Below are positions 53,251 through 62,266 of a stretch of 64,000 nucleotides of DNA, piece by piece. Under the pieces are notes generated by a model. It was given only the letters and a program-made list of their open reading frames with translations, was not told the DNA's origin and did no database searches. Made by a program: the position numbers and the translations under genes. Position 1 is the stretch's first letter. Each line of letters starts with the position of its first letter. The stretch is taken from positions 1,736,001-1,800,000 of the forward strand of contig NZ_CP019509.1 of assembly GCF_002002905.1 (NCBI RefSeq), written 5' to 3'. The stretch comes from Aquaspirillum sp. LM1. Lineage in GTDB: Bacteria; Pseudomonadota; Gammaproteobacteria; Burkholderiales; Aquaspirillaceae.

Positions 53251-53341
53251 CACTGCTTGAGCGACCCCGCTTGAGCAGTGGCGGGCCCAGCCAGAAGCGG
53301 GCATGTGCCGCCGCACCGGACAGCGACCCTGACCGGTGCGG
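53251..53341 (+). promoter_or_regulatory. Stem-loops in the putA upstream region
   Basis: CACTGCT pairs with AGCAGTG (53251-53280), and CCGCACCGG pairs with CCGGTGCGG (53311-53341), 58 bp before the putA ATG. The 460-bp gap 52938-53398 has no credible gene; a 99-codon frame at 52975-53274 lacks coding character. Confidence 0.4.
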
Positions 53342-53398
53342 ACTGCCTTCCTTGCGCCTGCTCCGGCGGCTCGCCCGATTACCTACGGAGTCCACACC

Positions 53399-56300
53399 AT
53401 GCCGTCGTTTACCGAACTGTCCCGCGCACAAACCCCGCTGCGTGACGCCATCACTTCTGCTTACCGCCGCGACGAACGCGAATGCGTTCACACGCTGGTT
53501 CCGCAAGCCTCGCTCTCTCCCGCCCAGGTGCTGGACGTCAAGGGCCTGGCGCGCCGGCTGGTAACCGAAGTGCGCGCCAAGCGGACCCGGGCCAGTGGCG
53601 TGGACGCGCTGATGCATGAATTTTCGCTGTCCAGCCAGGAAGGCGTGGCGCTGATGTGTCTGGCCGAAGCGCTGCTGCGCATCCCGGACAAGCACACCGC
53701 CGACCGCCTGATCCGCGACAAGATCAGCAAGGGCGACTGGAAAGCCCACCTGGGGCAAAGCCAGTCGCTGTTTGTCAACGCCGCCACCTGGGGCCTGGTG
53801 GTCACTGGCAAGCTGGTGTCCACTCACAGCGAAACCAGCCTGTCCTCGGCGCTCACCCGCCTGATTGCCAAACAGGGTGAGCCGGTGATCCGCAAGGGCG
53901 TGGACCTGGCCATGCGCATGCTGGGCAAGCAGTTTGTCACCGGCGAAACCATCGACGAAGCACTGGCCAATGGCCGCGAGCGCGAAGCGCGCGGCTATCG
54001 CTTCAGCTACGACATGCTGGGCGAAGCGGCCATGACCGAAGCCGACGCCCAGCGCTATCTGGCCGACTACGAAATGGCCATCCACGCCATCGGCAAGGCC
54101 TCGACTGGCCGTGGCGTGTACGAAGGGCCGGGCATTTCGGTCAAGCTGTCGGCCATCCACCCGCGCTATAGCCGCGCCCAGCGCGAACGGGTGATGAGCG
54201 AGCTGCTGCCGCGCCTGAAAAAACTGCTGGTGCTGGCCAAGCAATACGATATCGGCCTGAACATCGACGCCGAAGAAGCCGACCGCATGGAGCTGTCGCT
54301 GGATTTGCTGGAAGCGCTGGCGTTTGATGCCGACCTGGCCGGCTGGAACGGCATTGGCCTGGTGGTGCAGGCTTACCAGAAACGCTGCCCGTACATCATC
54401 GACTACCTGATTGACCTGGCCCGGCGCAGCAACCACCGCTTCATGATTCGTCTGGTGAAGGGCGCTTACTGGGATGCCGAAATCAAGCGCGCCCAGGTGG
54501 ACGGCCTGCCGGGTTATCCGGTGTACACCCGCAAGGTGTACACCGACGTGTCTTACCTGGCCTGCGCGCAAAAGCTGCTGGCCGCGCAAGACGCCATCTA
54601 CCCGCAGTTCGCCACCCACAATGCCTACTCGCTGGCGGCGGTGTACGAGCTGGGCGAAGGCAAGGATTACGAATTCCAGTGCCTGCACGGCATGGGCGAA
54701 ACCCTGTACGACCAGGTGGTGGGCGACGACAAGCTGGGCCGTGCCTGCCGCATTTACGCGCCGGTGGGCTCGCATGAAACCCTGCTGGCCTATCTGGTGC
54801 GCCGTCTGCTGGAAAACGGGGCCAATACCTCGTTTGTGAACCGCATTGTGGACGAAACCGTCAGCATCGACGACCTGATTGCCGACCCGGTGGAAGAGTC
54901 CCTCCGTCTGGATGGTCAGCCGCACGACAAGATTGCCCTGCCGCGCGCGCTGTACGGCGCGGTGCGCGCCAACTCGCGTGGCATTGATCTGTCCAGCGAA
55001 CACGCGCTGGCCACCCTGTCGCTGGGCCTGGCGGACAGCAGCCATGAACCCTGGCAGGCCCTGCCGATTCTGGCCGACGGCGATGTGACCAGCGCCGCCG
55101 CGCTGCCGGTACTCAACCCGGCCAACCACGCCGACAAGGTGGGCACGGTGCAGGAAGCCACGCTGGCCGATGTCGATGCCGCGCTGAGCGCCGCCACCGC
55201 TGCCGCACCGCGCTGGGCCGCCACCCCGGTGACCGAACGTGCCGCCTGCCTGCTGCGCGTGGCCGACGCCATGGAAGACAATCTGGCCACGCTGATGGGC
55301 CTGGCGATTCGCGAAGCCGGTAAATCCATTCCCAACGCCATTGCCGAAGTACGCGAGGCGATTGATTTCTGCCGTTACTACGCCGAACGCATCAGCCTGG
55401 AATTCCACAATGACACCCATCAGGCGCTGGGCCCGGTGGTGTGCATCAGCCCGTGGAATTTCCCGCTGGCCATCTTTACCGGCGAAGTGGCCGCCGCGCT
55501 GGCCGCCGGCAACCCGGTGCTGGCCAAGCCGGCAGAACAAACCGCGCTGATTGCCACCCTGGCCGTGCGCCTGTTCCACGCCGCCGGCGTGCCGCGTGAT
55601 GTGCTGCAACTGCTGCCGGGCCGGGGCGAAGTGGTGGGCGCGGCGCTGACCGGCGACGCCCGTATCAAGGGCGGCATCTTCACCGGCTCGACCGAAGTGG
55701 CCAAGCTGATTCACCGCACCCTGGCGGCGCGCAGCGAAGAAGTGCCGCTGATTGCCGAAACCGGCGGCCAGAACGCCATGATCGTCGACAGCTCGGCACT
55801 GCCCGAGCAAGTGGTGGCCGACGTGATCAACTCGGCCTTCGACAGCGCCGGCCAGCGCTGCTCGGCACTGCGCGTGCTGTATCTGCAGGAAGACATTGCC
55901 GACAAAGTAGTGAGCATGCTCAAGGGCGCGATGGACCAGCTGACCGTGGGCAACCCGGCGCTGCTGTCCACCGACATTGGCCCGGTCATCGACGCCGAAG
56001 CGCGCGACGGCCTGCTGGCGCACATCACCCGGATGAAGGGCGAAGCCAGAAGCTGCTACCAGACCCGCCTGGGCGACGATTGCACCAACGGCACCTTTGT
56101 GCCGCCGACGCTGTTTGAAATCGACCGCATCGACCAGCTCAAGCGCGAAGTGTTTGGCCCGGTGCTGCATGTCATCCGCTTTGCCGCGCCAGAGCTGGCC
56201 CAGGTGATCCGTGACATCAACGCCACCGGTTACGGCCTGACCCTGGGCGTACACAGCCGCATCGACGACACTATTGATCTGGTGTGCGACACCGCCCATG

Positions 56301-57034
56301 TGGGCAATATCTACGTCAACCGTAATATCGTCGGCGCAGTGGTCGGCGTGCAGCCGTTTGGCGGTGAAGGCTTGTCTGGCACCGGCCCGAAAGCCGGCGG
56401 CCCGCTGTATCTGCACCGGCTGATCCGCAGCGCGCGTGCGCCGCAACTGGCCGCCCCGGAGCAAGCGCCGCCCGCGCTGGAGCGTCTGGCCCAGCTGCGC
56501 GCCGCGCTGCCGATGCTGAAATGCCTGAGCCGTCAGGAATGCGACCAGTTGCAACACTGGGCCGACCTGGCCGCCCGCCACACCCCGCTGGCGCAGATGC
56601 AAACCCTGCCAGGGCCGACCGGGGAAACCAACACCCTGCGCTTTGCCCCGCGCGGCACGGTAGCCTGCGTGGCCGACCACGCCCCGGCGCTGGTGGCGCA
56701 GCTGATTGCCGCGCTGGCCACCGACAACCGCGTGCTGCTGGGTGGCGCGGCGGCGGACGAAGTGATGCACGCGCTGCCGCAAACGCTGGCCATTGCCTGG
56801 CTGGCCTCGCCGGTCACCCAGCCAACGCTGGATGCCGTGCTGTACGCTGGCGACGCCGCCGGAGCCAGCGCGCTGCGTCAGGCGCTGGCCGAACGCAGCG
56901 GCGCGCTGGTCAGCGTGCATGGGGTCGATCAAGTGGGCGAAGCCGATTTGTACCGGCTGGTGGCCGAACGCACGGTAAGCGTGAACACCACGGCGGCAGG
57001 TGGGAATGCCAGCCTGATGACGATTGGCGATTAA
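53399..57034 (+). CDS. putA: Bifunctional proline dehydrogenase/L-glutamate-gamma-semialdehyde dehydrogenase
   Basis: A 1211-residue enzyme that oxidises proline to glutamate. The N-terminal proline dehydrogenase barrel has EFSLSSQEGVALMCLAEALLR, GPGISVKLSAIHPRYSRAQ, RLVKGAYWDAEIKRAQ and YLVRRLLENGANTSFVNRI (FAD and proline binding). The aldehyde dehydrogenase domain follows from about residue 560, with SPWNFPLAIFTGEVAAAL, FTGSTEVAKLIHRTL and the catalytic Cys in SAGQRCSALRVLYL. A C-terminal domain of about 180 residues completes it. The N-terminal ribbon-helix-helix repressor domain of E. coli PutA is absent, so it does not regulate itself. ATG at 53399 after ACGGAGTCCACACC. Confidence 0.95.
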   Translation: MPSFTELSRAQTPLRDAITSAYRRDERECVHTLVPQASLSPAQVLDVKGLARRLVTEVRAKRTRASGVDALMHEFSLSSQEGVALMCLAEALLRIPDKHTADRLIRDKISKGDWKAHLGQSQSLFVNAATWGLVVTGKLVSTHSETSLSSALTRLIAKQGEPVIRKGVDLAMRMLGKQFVTGETIDEALANGREREARGYRFSYDMLGEAAMTEADAQRYLADYEMAIHAIGKASTGRGVYEGPGISVKLSAIHPRYSRAQRERVMSELLPRLKKLLVLAKQYDIGLNIDAEEADRMELSLDLLEALAFDADLAGWNGIGLVVQAYQKRCPYIIDYLIDLARRSNHRFMIRLVKGAYWDAEIKRAQVDGLPGYPVYTRKVYTDVSYLACAQKLLAAQDAIYPQFATHNAYSLAAVYELGEGKDYEFQCLHGMGETLYDQVVGDDKLGRACRIYAPVGSHETLLAYLVRRLLENGANTSFVNRIVDETVSIDDLIADPVEESLRLDGQPHDKIALPRALYGAVRANSRGIDLSSEHALATLSLGLADSSHEPWQALPILADGDVTSAAALPVLNPANHADKVGTVQEATLADVDAALSAATAAAPRWAATPVTERAACLLRVADAMEDNLATLMGLAIREAGKSIPNAIAEVREAIDFCRYYAERISLEFHNDTHQALGPVVCISPWNFPLAIFTGEVAAALAAGNPVLAKPAEQTALIATLAVRLFHAAGVPRDVLQLLPGRGEVVGAALTGDARIKGGIFTGSTEVAKLIHRTLAARSEEVPLIAETGGQNAMIVDSSALPEQVVADVINSAFDSAGQRCSALRVLYLQEDIADKVVSMLKGAMDQLTVGNPALLSTDIGPVIDAEARDGLLAHITRMKGEARSCYQTRLGDDCTNGTFVPPTLFEIDRIDQLKREVFGPVLHVIRFAAPELAQVIRDINATGYGLTLGVHSRIDDTIDLVCDTAHVGNIYVNRNIVGAVVGVQPFGGEGLSGTGPKAGGPLYLHRLIRSARAPQLAAPEQAPPALERLAQLRAALPMLKCLSRQECDQLQHWADLAARHTPLAQMQTLPGPTGETNTLRFAPRGTVACVADHAPALVAQLIAALATDNRVLLGGAAADEVMHALPQTLAIAWLASPVTQPTLDAVLYAGDAAGASALRQALAERSGALVSVHGVDQVGEADLYRLVAERTVSVNTTAAGGNASLMTIGD

Positions 57035-57126
57035 GCGTTGCGCACACACCCCGCCTGGCGTTGTGGTGTGGTGTGTGCTGTCTGCGGCAGCGCGTCGGGC
57101 CAGGCGCGCTGCGCTGGGTTTTGTTT

Positions 57127-57238
57127 AGGGACGCGCGGATTGATTCAGAAAAATCGTGTTTGCCAAAAGCAAAACCCAGCAAAATCAACACCTTGGATTC
57201 CCGCTTTCGCGGGAATGACGATTTTTTCGGCGTTTCCT
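57127..57238. repeat. 112-bp repeat, family A, second full copy
   Basis: AGGGACGCGCGGATTGATTC to CGATTTTTTCGGCGTTTCCT, collinear with 4298-4409 and the same length. It contains ATTCCCGCTTTCGCGGGAAT at 57197-57216. It lies between putA and the binding-protein gene. Confidence 0.7.
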
Positions 57239-57287
57239 CAGGCAAATGCTGAAAAAAATCGCCCCCTGTTCTATTACAAGTGTTTGG

Positions 57288-57335
57288 GTGAAAACGCACG
57301 CAACGGCCAGCCCGCCGTGCGTTTTCACGTACAAT
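57288..57335 (+). promoter_or_regulatory. Inverted repeat and -10 box upstream of the branched-chain amino-acid binding-protein gene
   Basis: GTGAAAACGCAC (57288-57299) is exactly inverted as GTGCGTTTTCAC (57317-57328) and is followed immediately by TACAAT (57330-57335), 130 bp before the ATG. This is a likely operator-promoter. Confidence 0.5.
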
Positions 57336-57464
57336 CCTGGGCGCGCACCATAAGTGCGTCCAAATCACCGGGCTTTGCCGCGCAGCAAGGCAAAAGCCGG
57401 TTTTGATACCTGTTGCCGGGAGAACCGGCAGCCAGTTTCATTCCACAATCAGAGGAAGAAGACT

Positions 57465-58658
57465 ATGTCTCACAAACTTTTGACCATCTCGTGCGCAGTG
57501 GCTGCTGCGTTGTCCATCGCCGCCTGCGGCAAGAAGGAAGAAGCCAAGCCGGCAGACACCGCTGCGGCCCCGGCTGCTGCGGCTCCGGCAGGTGACCTGG
57601 TGGTCAAGCTGGGTTTTGCCGCGCCGCTGACCGGCCCGCAAGCCCACTACGGTGAAGAATATAAAAACGGCGTGACCCTGGCCATCGAAGATGCCAACGC
57701 TGAAAAACCGACCATCGACGGCAAGCCGGTGAAGTTTGAGCTGGTGGCCGAAGACGACCTGGCCGACCCGAAGGCAGCCACCCAGATCGCGCAAAAGTTT
57801 GTGGACGCCAAGGTGAACGGCATTATCGGTCACTTCAACTCGGGCACCTCGATCCCGGCTTCCAAGATCTATTCCGACGCCGGCATTCCGCAAGTGGCCA
57901 TGGCCACCGCCCCGGCCTACACCCAGCAAGGCTTCAAGACCACCTTCCGTTCGATGACCTCGGACACCCAGCAAGGCACGGTGATGGGCAAGTTTGTGGT
58001 GGAAGTGCTCAAGGCCAAGAAAGTGGCGATCATCGACGACCGCACCGCCTATGGCCAAGGTCTGGCTGATGAATTCGAAAAGGCCGTCAAGGCCAACGGC
58101 GGCGAAGTGGTGAAGCGTGAATTCACCACCGACAAGGCCACCGACTTTGCCGCCATTCTGACCACCCTGAAGGGCGTCAGCCCGGATGCGGTGTTCTACG
58201 GCGGTGCCGACGCCCAGTCCGCCCCGATGGCCAAGCAGATGAAGCGCCTGGGCCTGAAAGCGCCGCTGGTGTCGGGCGAAATGACCAAGACCCCCACCTT
58301 CCTGAAGCTGGCCGGCAAGGAAGCCGAAGGCAGCATCGCCTCGCTGGCTGGCCTGCCGCTGGACCAAATGCCCAAGGGCAAGGACTACGAAACCCGCTAC
58401 AAGGCACGTTTCAATGCTGACGTGGCCACCTACTCGCCGTACGGCTACGACGCCACCCGCGTGGTGATCGAAGCGATGAAGAAAGCCAACTCGGTTGAGC
58501 CGGCCAAGTACCTGCCGGAACTGGCCAAGATCGAATACGCTGGCGTAACCTCGTCGAGCTGGGCCTACGACGACAAGGGTGACCTGAAAGACGGCGGCAT
58601 CACCGTGTACAAGGTAGAAAACGGCGAATGGAAGGTCATGCAGACCGTGGGCAAGTAA
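57465..58658 (+). CDS. Branched-chain amino-acid ABC transporter substrate-binding lipoprotein (LivJ/LivK-like)
   Basis: A 397-residue periplasmic binding protein. The signal MSHKLLTISCAVAAALSIAAC ends in a lipobox Cys (Cys21), followed by a Lys/Ala-rich linker. The type I periplasmic fold has VKLGFAAPLTGPQAHYGEEYKNGVTLAIEDAN, GIIGHFNSGTSIPASKIYSDAGIPQVAMATAPAYT and AIIDDRTAYGQGLADEFEK. Lipidation is unusual for a Gram-negative LivK-type protein. The permease and ATPase genes are not adjacent. AGAGGAAGAAG precedes the ATG at 57465. Confidence 0.9.
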   Translation: MSHKLLTISCAVAAALSIAACGKKEEAKPADTAAAPAAAAPAGDLVVKLGFAAPLTGPQAHYGEEYKNGVTLAIEDANAEKPTIDGKPVKFELVAEDDLADPKAATQIAQKFVDAKVNGIIGHFNSGTSIPASKIYSDAGIPQVAMATAPAYTQQGFKTTFRSMTSDTQQGTVMGKFVVEVLKAKKVAIIDDRTAYGQGLADEFEKAVKANGGEVVKREFTTDKATDFAAILTTLKGVSPDAVFYGGADAQSAPMAKQMKRLGLKAPLVSGEMTKTPTFLKLAGKEAEGSIASLAGLPLDQMPKGKDYETRYKARFNADVATYSPYGYDATRVVIEAMKKANSVEPAKYLPELAKIEYAGVTSSSWAYDDKGDLKDGGITVYKVENGEWKVMQTVGK

Positions 58659-58726
58659 TTACCCGCCTGTAGCCAGCTCAGGAAGTGCTGAAAAAACCTT
58701 GATTCCCGTGCATGCCTGAGCACATA

Positions 58727-58769
58727 GCAAACACCCCCGCCGCGATGCCTTCGCAGCGGGGGTGTTTGC
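58727..58769. terminator. Terminator between the binding-protein gene and tyrA
   Basis: GCAAACACCCCCGC pairs perfectly over 14 bp with GCGGGGGTGTTTGC and is placed between the convergent genes. A degenerate family A end (GTGCTGAAAAAACC) lies just before it. Confidence 0.75.
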
Positions 58770-58777
58770 ATGCCACA

Positions 58778-59656
58778 TCAGTTTTTGCCAAAGCCCTGAT
58801 GCCAGCGGGTGCGGGCTTCGCGTGCCTGCTCGAACATCTGCTCCAACGCCTCGCCATCGCCGGCTTCCACCCACTGCGTCAGCTGGGCCAGCTGGGCCTG
58901 GTAGGCGTGCAGGTCGGCCAGCAGGGCGTCGCGGTTGGCCAGGCTGATGTCGCGCCACATTTCCGGGTGGCTGCCGGCAATCCGGGTAAAGTCGCGAAAG
59001 CCGGTGGCGGCAAAGTCGAAGCAGCGCTCGGCGTCGGCTTTTTGCCGGATCATGTCCACATAGCTGAACGCCAGCAGGTGCGGCAGGTGGCTGACGCTGG
59101 CAAACACCGCGTCGTGCTCGTCCGGGCGCATGGTGAACACCGTGGCACCGCTGGCCTGCCACCAGTGGCTGATGGCGGCTACTGCGTCGGGCTGGGTGTC
59201 GGCCAGCGGGGTGAGCACCACCCGGCGCTGTTCAAACAGGCCGTACTGCGCGGCCACCGCGCCAGAGCGGTCGGAACCGGCAATCGGGTGGGCGGGCACG
59301 CAGTAGCCCAGGTGCTTGGGCAGATGCTGGCGCATCAGCGCGGCCACGTCGCCCTTGGTGCTGCCGGCGTCGCTGACAATCGCCTGCGCCGGCAGCACCG
59401 GGGCAATGGCGTCAAACACCCGGCCCATCTGCCCCACCGGGGTGGCCACCAGCACCAGGTCGGCGTGCTGCACCGCCAGGGCCGGGTCGTGGCTGGCCTG
59501 GTCAATCACCCCCAGTTCGATGGCGCGCTGCAGGTTTTCTGCTGAACGGCCCACGCCCACCACCTGGCTGACCAGGCCGGCGCGTTTCATCGCCAGCGCA
59601 AACGAGCCGCCAATCAGGCCCACGCCAATTACTACCAGTTTGCCGATGCTGCGCAC
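58778..59656 (-). CDS. tyrA: Prephenate dehydrogenase
   Basis: A 292-residue NAD-dependent enzyme of tyrosine synthesis (prephenate to 4-hydroxyphenylpyruvate). The Rossmann motif is LVVIGVGLIGGSFALAMKR. DAGSTKGDVAALMRQHLP, CVPAHPIAGSDRSGAVAA and SHLPHLLAFSYVDMI with the catalytic His follow. No chorismate mutase or ACT domain is fused. I chose the GTG at 59656 because AAGGAGAACT precedes it; the adjacent GTG at 59659 is an alternative and no ATG fits. Confidence 0.93.
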   Translation of the reverse strand: MRSIGKLVVIGVGLIGGSFALAMKRAGLVSQVVGVGRSAENLQRAIELGVIDQASHDPALAVQHADLVLVATPVGQMGRVFDAIAPVLPAQAIVSDAGSTKGDVAALMRQHLPKHLGYCVPAHPIAGSDRSGAVAAQYGLFEQRRVVLTPLADTQPDAVAAISHWWQASGATVFTMRPDEHDAVFASVSHLPHLLAFSYVDMIRQKADAERCFDFAATGFRDFTRIAGSHPEMWRDISLANRDALLADLHAYQAQLAQLTQWVEAGDGEALEQMFEQAREARTRWHQGFGKN

Positions 59657-59736
59657 CACAGTTCTCCTTGCGCGCTGGCGCGGTTGCCAGCGGGGGTCAG
59701 ATTGTTCATGTTTCAACGGGCTTTTCGCGCCGCTAA

Positions 59737-59790
59737 AGAAACGCTGAAAAAATCGTCATCCCCGCGCAGGCGGGGATCCAGGGGGTTGAT
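59737..59790. repeat. Partial repeat of family A type
   Basis: AAACGCTGAAAAAATCGTCATCCCCGCGCAGGCGGGGATCC keeps one end of the family A element with the hairpin core changed to ATCCCC/GGGGAT. A weaker relative ends at about 62270 (GTTCAGCGTTTCCTTAG). Confidence 0.5.
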
Positions 59791-59870
59791 GTTGCCGGGG
59801 GTTGCCTGATACCGCGCCAGCCAGTGCGGCAAGGCCCATCACCACGCCAGCAGGATTTGCTGAGCGGCGC

Positions 59871-60308
59871 TTACTTGGGGCCGGCCACAAAATCCACCTG
59901 CAGGCGTTTGCCGTGCAGATCCAGCAGCAGCAGCCAGTCCTGCCGGCCCGTCACGCACACCGGCAGCATGATATCGGCCTGCCAGCGGCCATGGCCCTGG
60001 TCGCGCAGCGGAAAACGCGCGCTGCCCATGTCCATGCCGGCCATGGCGAATTCCACCACCGGCGGCGGGCTGTTGGCCGGCCAGCCGTCCAGCTGCACCG
60101 GAAAATGCTGGCCATGGCGGGCCGGGCGCAAAAAACGCAGGCTGACGCCGTCGGCCAGCGGGCAGCCCTGGTTCAGGTCGGCGCAACTTACCCGCTCCGG
60201 GGTGCTGTGCTGGCGGGCCAGATAGGTGTTGATCAGCCAGAACTTCACCCCGGCAAAAATCAGCAGCGCCACGCCAATCAGCGCCCATTTGCGTTGGCTG
60301 TCGCTCAT
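59871..60308 (-). CDS. Membrane-anchored YtkA/FixH-like periplasmic protein
   Basis: A 145-residue protein beginning MSDSQRKWALIGVALLIFAGVKFWLINTYLA, one N-terminal membrane anchor. A periplasmic immunoglobulin-like domain follows, with PPPVVEFAMAGMDMGSARFPL and GRWQADIMLPVCVTGRQDWLLLL, the pattern of YtkA/FixH-type domains. The MAGMDMG motif suggests metal or copper contact, which is inference. The ATG overlaps the stop of the Nudix-ThiE gene (ATGA), so the two are coupled. Confidence 0.65.
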   Translation of the reverse strand: MSDSQRKWALIGVALLIFAGVKFWLINTYLARQHSTPERVSCADLNQGCPLADGVSLRFLRPARHGQHFPVQLDGWPANSPPPVVEFAMAGMDMGSARFPLRDQGHGRWQADIMLPVCVTGRQDWLLLLDLHGKRLQVDFVAGPK

Positions 60309-61246
60309 GCCCACGCTCCCCGCATCAGCGCCACGCCGTGGGCACCCTGCTGGTGTGCGCAGGCCAGATCCGCCGCGCTGAGCCCGCCCAGCGCGTATAC
60401 CGGCAGGCGCGGGCCAGCCTGGGTCAGCCGGCAGGCCAGACCTTCCCAGCCCAGCGGCGGCGCGTCCGGATGGCTGGCGCTGGGCTGCACATGGCCGAGC
60501 AAGGCGTAGTCCAGCCCCAGCTTGGCGGCGTGTTGCAACTCATCCACCCGGTGGGTAGATGCGCCCACCCAGGCAAAGTCCGGGCGCTGGCGGCAGGCAA
60601 CCAGCCGCGCGCTATTCAGATGCACGCCGTCAATCGGCCAACCGGCCAGCCAGTCGGGGTCGGCGTTGACCAGTAGCCGGCAACCGGCGGGGCGGGTGTG
60701 TTCGGCCAGTTTCGCCACCCAGTCGGCCAGTTCGGCGCGTGAATAGCCGGGTTCGCGCACCAGCAGCAGACGCAGGCCGTGGGCCAGTTGTGCCGGCAGC
60801 GCGGCCAGAATGCGTGCCTGGCCGATTTCGCCCGCGCAGGTCAGCGCAGCCAGGTCGGGCAGCGACAGCGCGCGCAAGATGGGCGTATTGGCCGGCAGCA
60901 TTGGACTGACGTCCAGCTGGCCGGGGTGTTGCCAGCGCAGTTGCTGGCCTTCCTGCGCGTGCGGCTCGCCCTGCCAGGCGCTGATGCGGTAAAAGCGCAG
61001 ATGGACATGGGCGTGCGGATAGATAAATTGTTGCACCAGCCACGGCGTGGCGGCGGTAACGGTGATGGCCAGTTCTTCCTGCAGCTCGCGCACCAGCGCG
61101 GCGTAAGGCGCTTCGCCGGGTTCAATCTTGCCGCCGGGAAACTCCCAGTAGCCGGCGTAGGCCTTGCCGGGCGGGCGCGAGGCCAGCAAAAAACTGCCGT
61201 CGGGGCGTTGCAGCACCCCGGCGACCACTTCGAGCATCTTGGACAT
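60305..61246 (-). CDS. Nudix hydrolase fused to a thiamine-phosphate-synthase-like domain
   Basis: A 313-residue fusion. The N-terminal MutT-type domain has the Nudix box GKIEPGEAPYAALVRELQEELAI and FPGGKIEPGE, as in 8-oxo-dGTP pyrophosphatases. The C-terminal half is a ThiE/TenI-like barrel (LAGWPIDGVHLNSARL, WVGASTHRVDELQHAAKLGLDYALLGHV, VYALGGLSAADLACAHQQGAHGVALMRG). This fusion is known in beta- and gammaproteobacteria. The start MSKMLEVVAGVL is at 61246. It lies in the hda cluster. Confidence 0.9.
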   Translation of the reverse strand: MSKMLEVVAGVLQRPDGSFLLASRPPGKAYAGYWEFPGGKIEPGEAPYAALVRELQEELAITVTAATPWLVQQFIYPHAHVHLRFYRISAWQGEPHAQEGQQLRWQHPGQLDVSPMLPANTPILRALSLPDLAALTCAGEIGQARILAALPAQLAHGLRLLLVREPGYSRAELADWVAKLAEHTRPAGCRLLVNADPDWLAGWPIDGVHLNSARLVACRQRPDFAWVGASTHRVDELQHAAKLGLDYALLGHVQPSASHPDAPPLGWEGLACRLTQAGPRLPVYALGGLSAADLACAHQQGAHGVALMRGAWA

Positions 61247-61288
61247 GGTGTGGCGGGTTCTCAACGATAGGCAAAGTCAGGTGGGGGT

Positions 61289-62167
61289 TCAGTCGGCCTT
61301 GCGTTCAGCCGGGGTACGCCCGGCCCAGTCGCAGGCAAACTGCCAGGCCACCCGGCCACTGCGCGCGCCACGGGTCAGCGCCCACAGCAGCGCAGCGCGT
61401 TCGGCCTGGGCGGTAAGCTTAAGCCGGTAATGTGCCAGCCAGACGCTGACGGCGGCCAGATAGGTGTCCTGGTCAAACGGATAAAACGACAGCCACAGGC
61501 CAAAGCGCTCAGACAGCGAAACTTTTTCTTCTACCGCTTCGCCGGGGTGGATTTCGCCATTGACGTTGCGGGTGTCGAGGTTGTCCTGCATGCGCTCGGG
61601 CATCAGGTGGCGGCGGTTGGAGGTGGCGTAGATCAGCACATTGTCGGCGCGCTGGGCAATGCCGCCGTCCAGCGCGGTTTTCAGCGCCTTGTAGGCATCG
61701 TCGCCTTCTTCAAACGACAGGTCATCACAATACAGAATGAAGCGCTCGGGCCGCCCCGCCACCAGACTGACAATATCGGCCAGATCGGCCAGATGGGTTT
61801 TGTCCACTTCAATCAGGCGCAAGCCCTGCGCGGCCAGCGCCGGCAGCAGTGCCTTGACCATCGACGACTTGCCGGTGCCGCGTGCGCCGGTCAGCAGCAC
61901 ATTATTGGCGGGTCGGCCAGCCACAAACTGGCGGGTGTTGCGCAGCAGCCGGGCTTTTTGCTCGTCCACGCCGATCAGCGCGTCCAGCGCCAGCGCGTGC
62001 GGCTGGCTCACGGCTTCCAGCGTGCCACGCCCGCCGGGGGTGACCCGCCAGCGCCAGGCGGTGGCGTTCCAGTCGATGGCAGCCGGGGCAGGCGGCAGCC
62101 AGGCTTCCAGGCGCGCCAGCACGGCTTCGGCGCGAATCAGCAGGGTGCTCAGCTCAGAGGTGGACAT
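61289..62167 (-). CDS. DUF815 family AAA+ ATPase
   Basis: A 292-residue cytoplasmic ATPase. Walker A is NVLLTGARGTGKSSMVKALL, and the Walker B-like motif is FILYCDDLSFEEGDDAYKALK. SNRRHLMPERMQDN with sensor residues and LSERFGLWLSFYPFDQDTYL are hallmarks of DUF815. Its function is unknown. It is 42 bp upstream of the Nudix-ThiE gene and follows the HAD gene on the same strand. Confidence 0.88.
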   Translation of the reverse strand: MSTSELSTLLIRAEAVLARLEAWLPPAPAAIDWNATAWRWRVTPGGRGTLEAVSQPHALALDALIGVDEQKARLLRNTRQFVAGRPANNVLLTGARGTGKSSMVKALLPALAAQGLRLIEVDKTHLADLADIVSLVAGRPERFILYCDDLSFEEGDDAYKALKTALDGGIAQRADNVLIYATSNRRHLMPERMQDNLDTRNVNGEIHPGEAVEEKVSLSERFGLWLSFYPFDQDTYLAAVSVWLAHYRLKLTAQAERAALLWALTRGARSGRVAWQFACDWAGRTPAERKAD

Positions 62168-62266
62168 GGCAGATTTCCTGTAATAGGGGGGCTGATGGCG
62201 TCAGGGAAAGCGTTATTCAGCAGTCTGGACCCCGCCTGGCGGGGAGGACAGTTGTTCAGCGTTTCC

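Noticed and set aside
52975-53274. 99-codon frame between the HD-GHKL gene and putA
   Set aside because: It overlaps the 5' end of the divergent gene's leader, has odd composition and no recognisable motif; regarded as chance.
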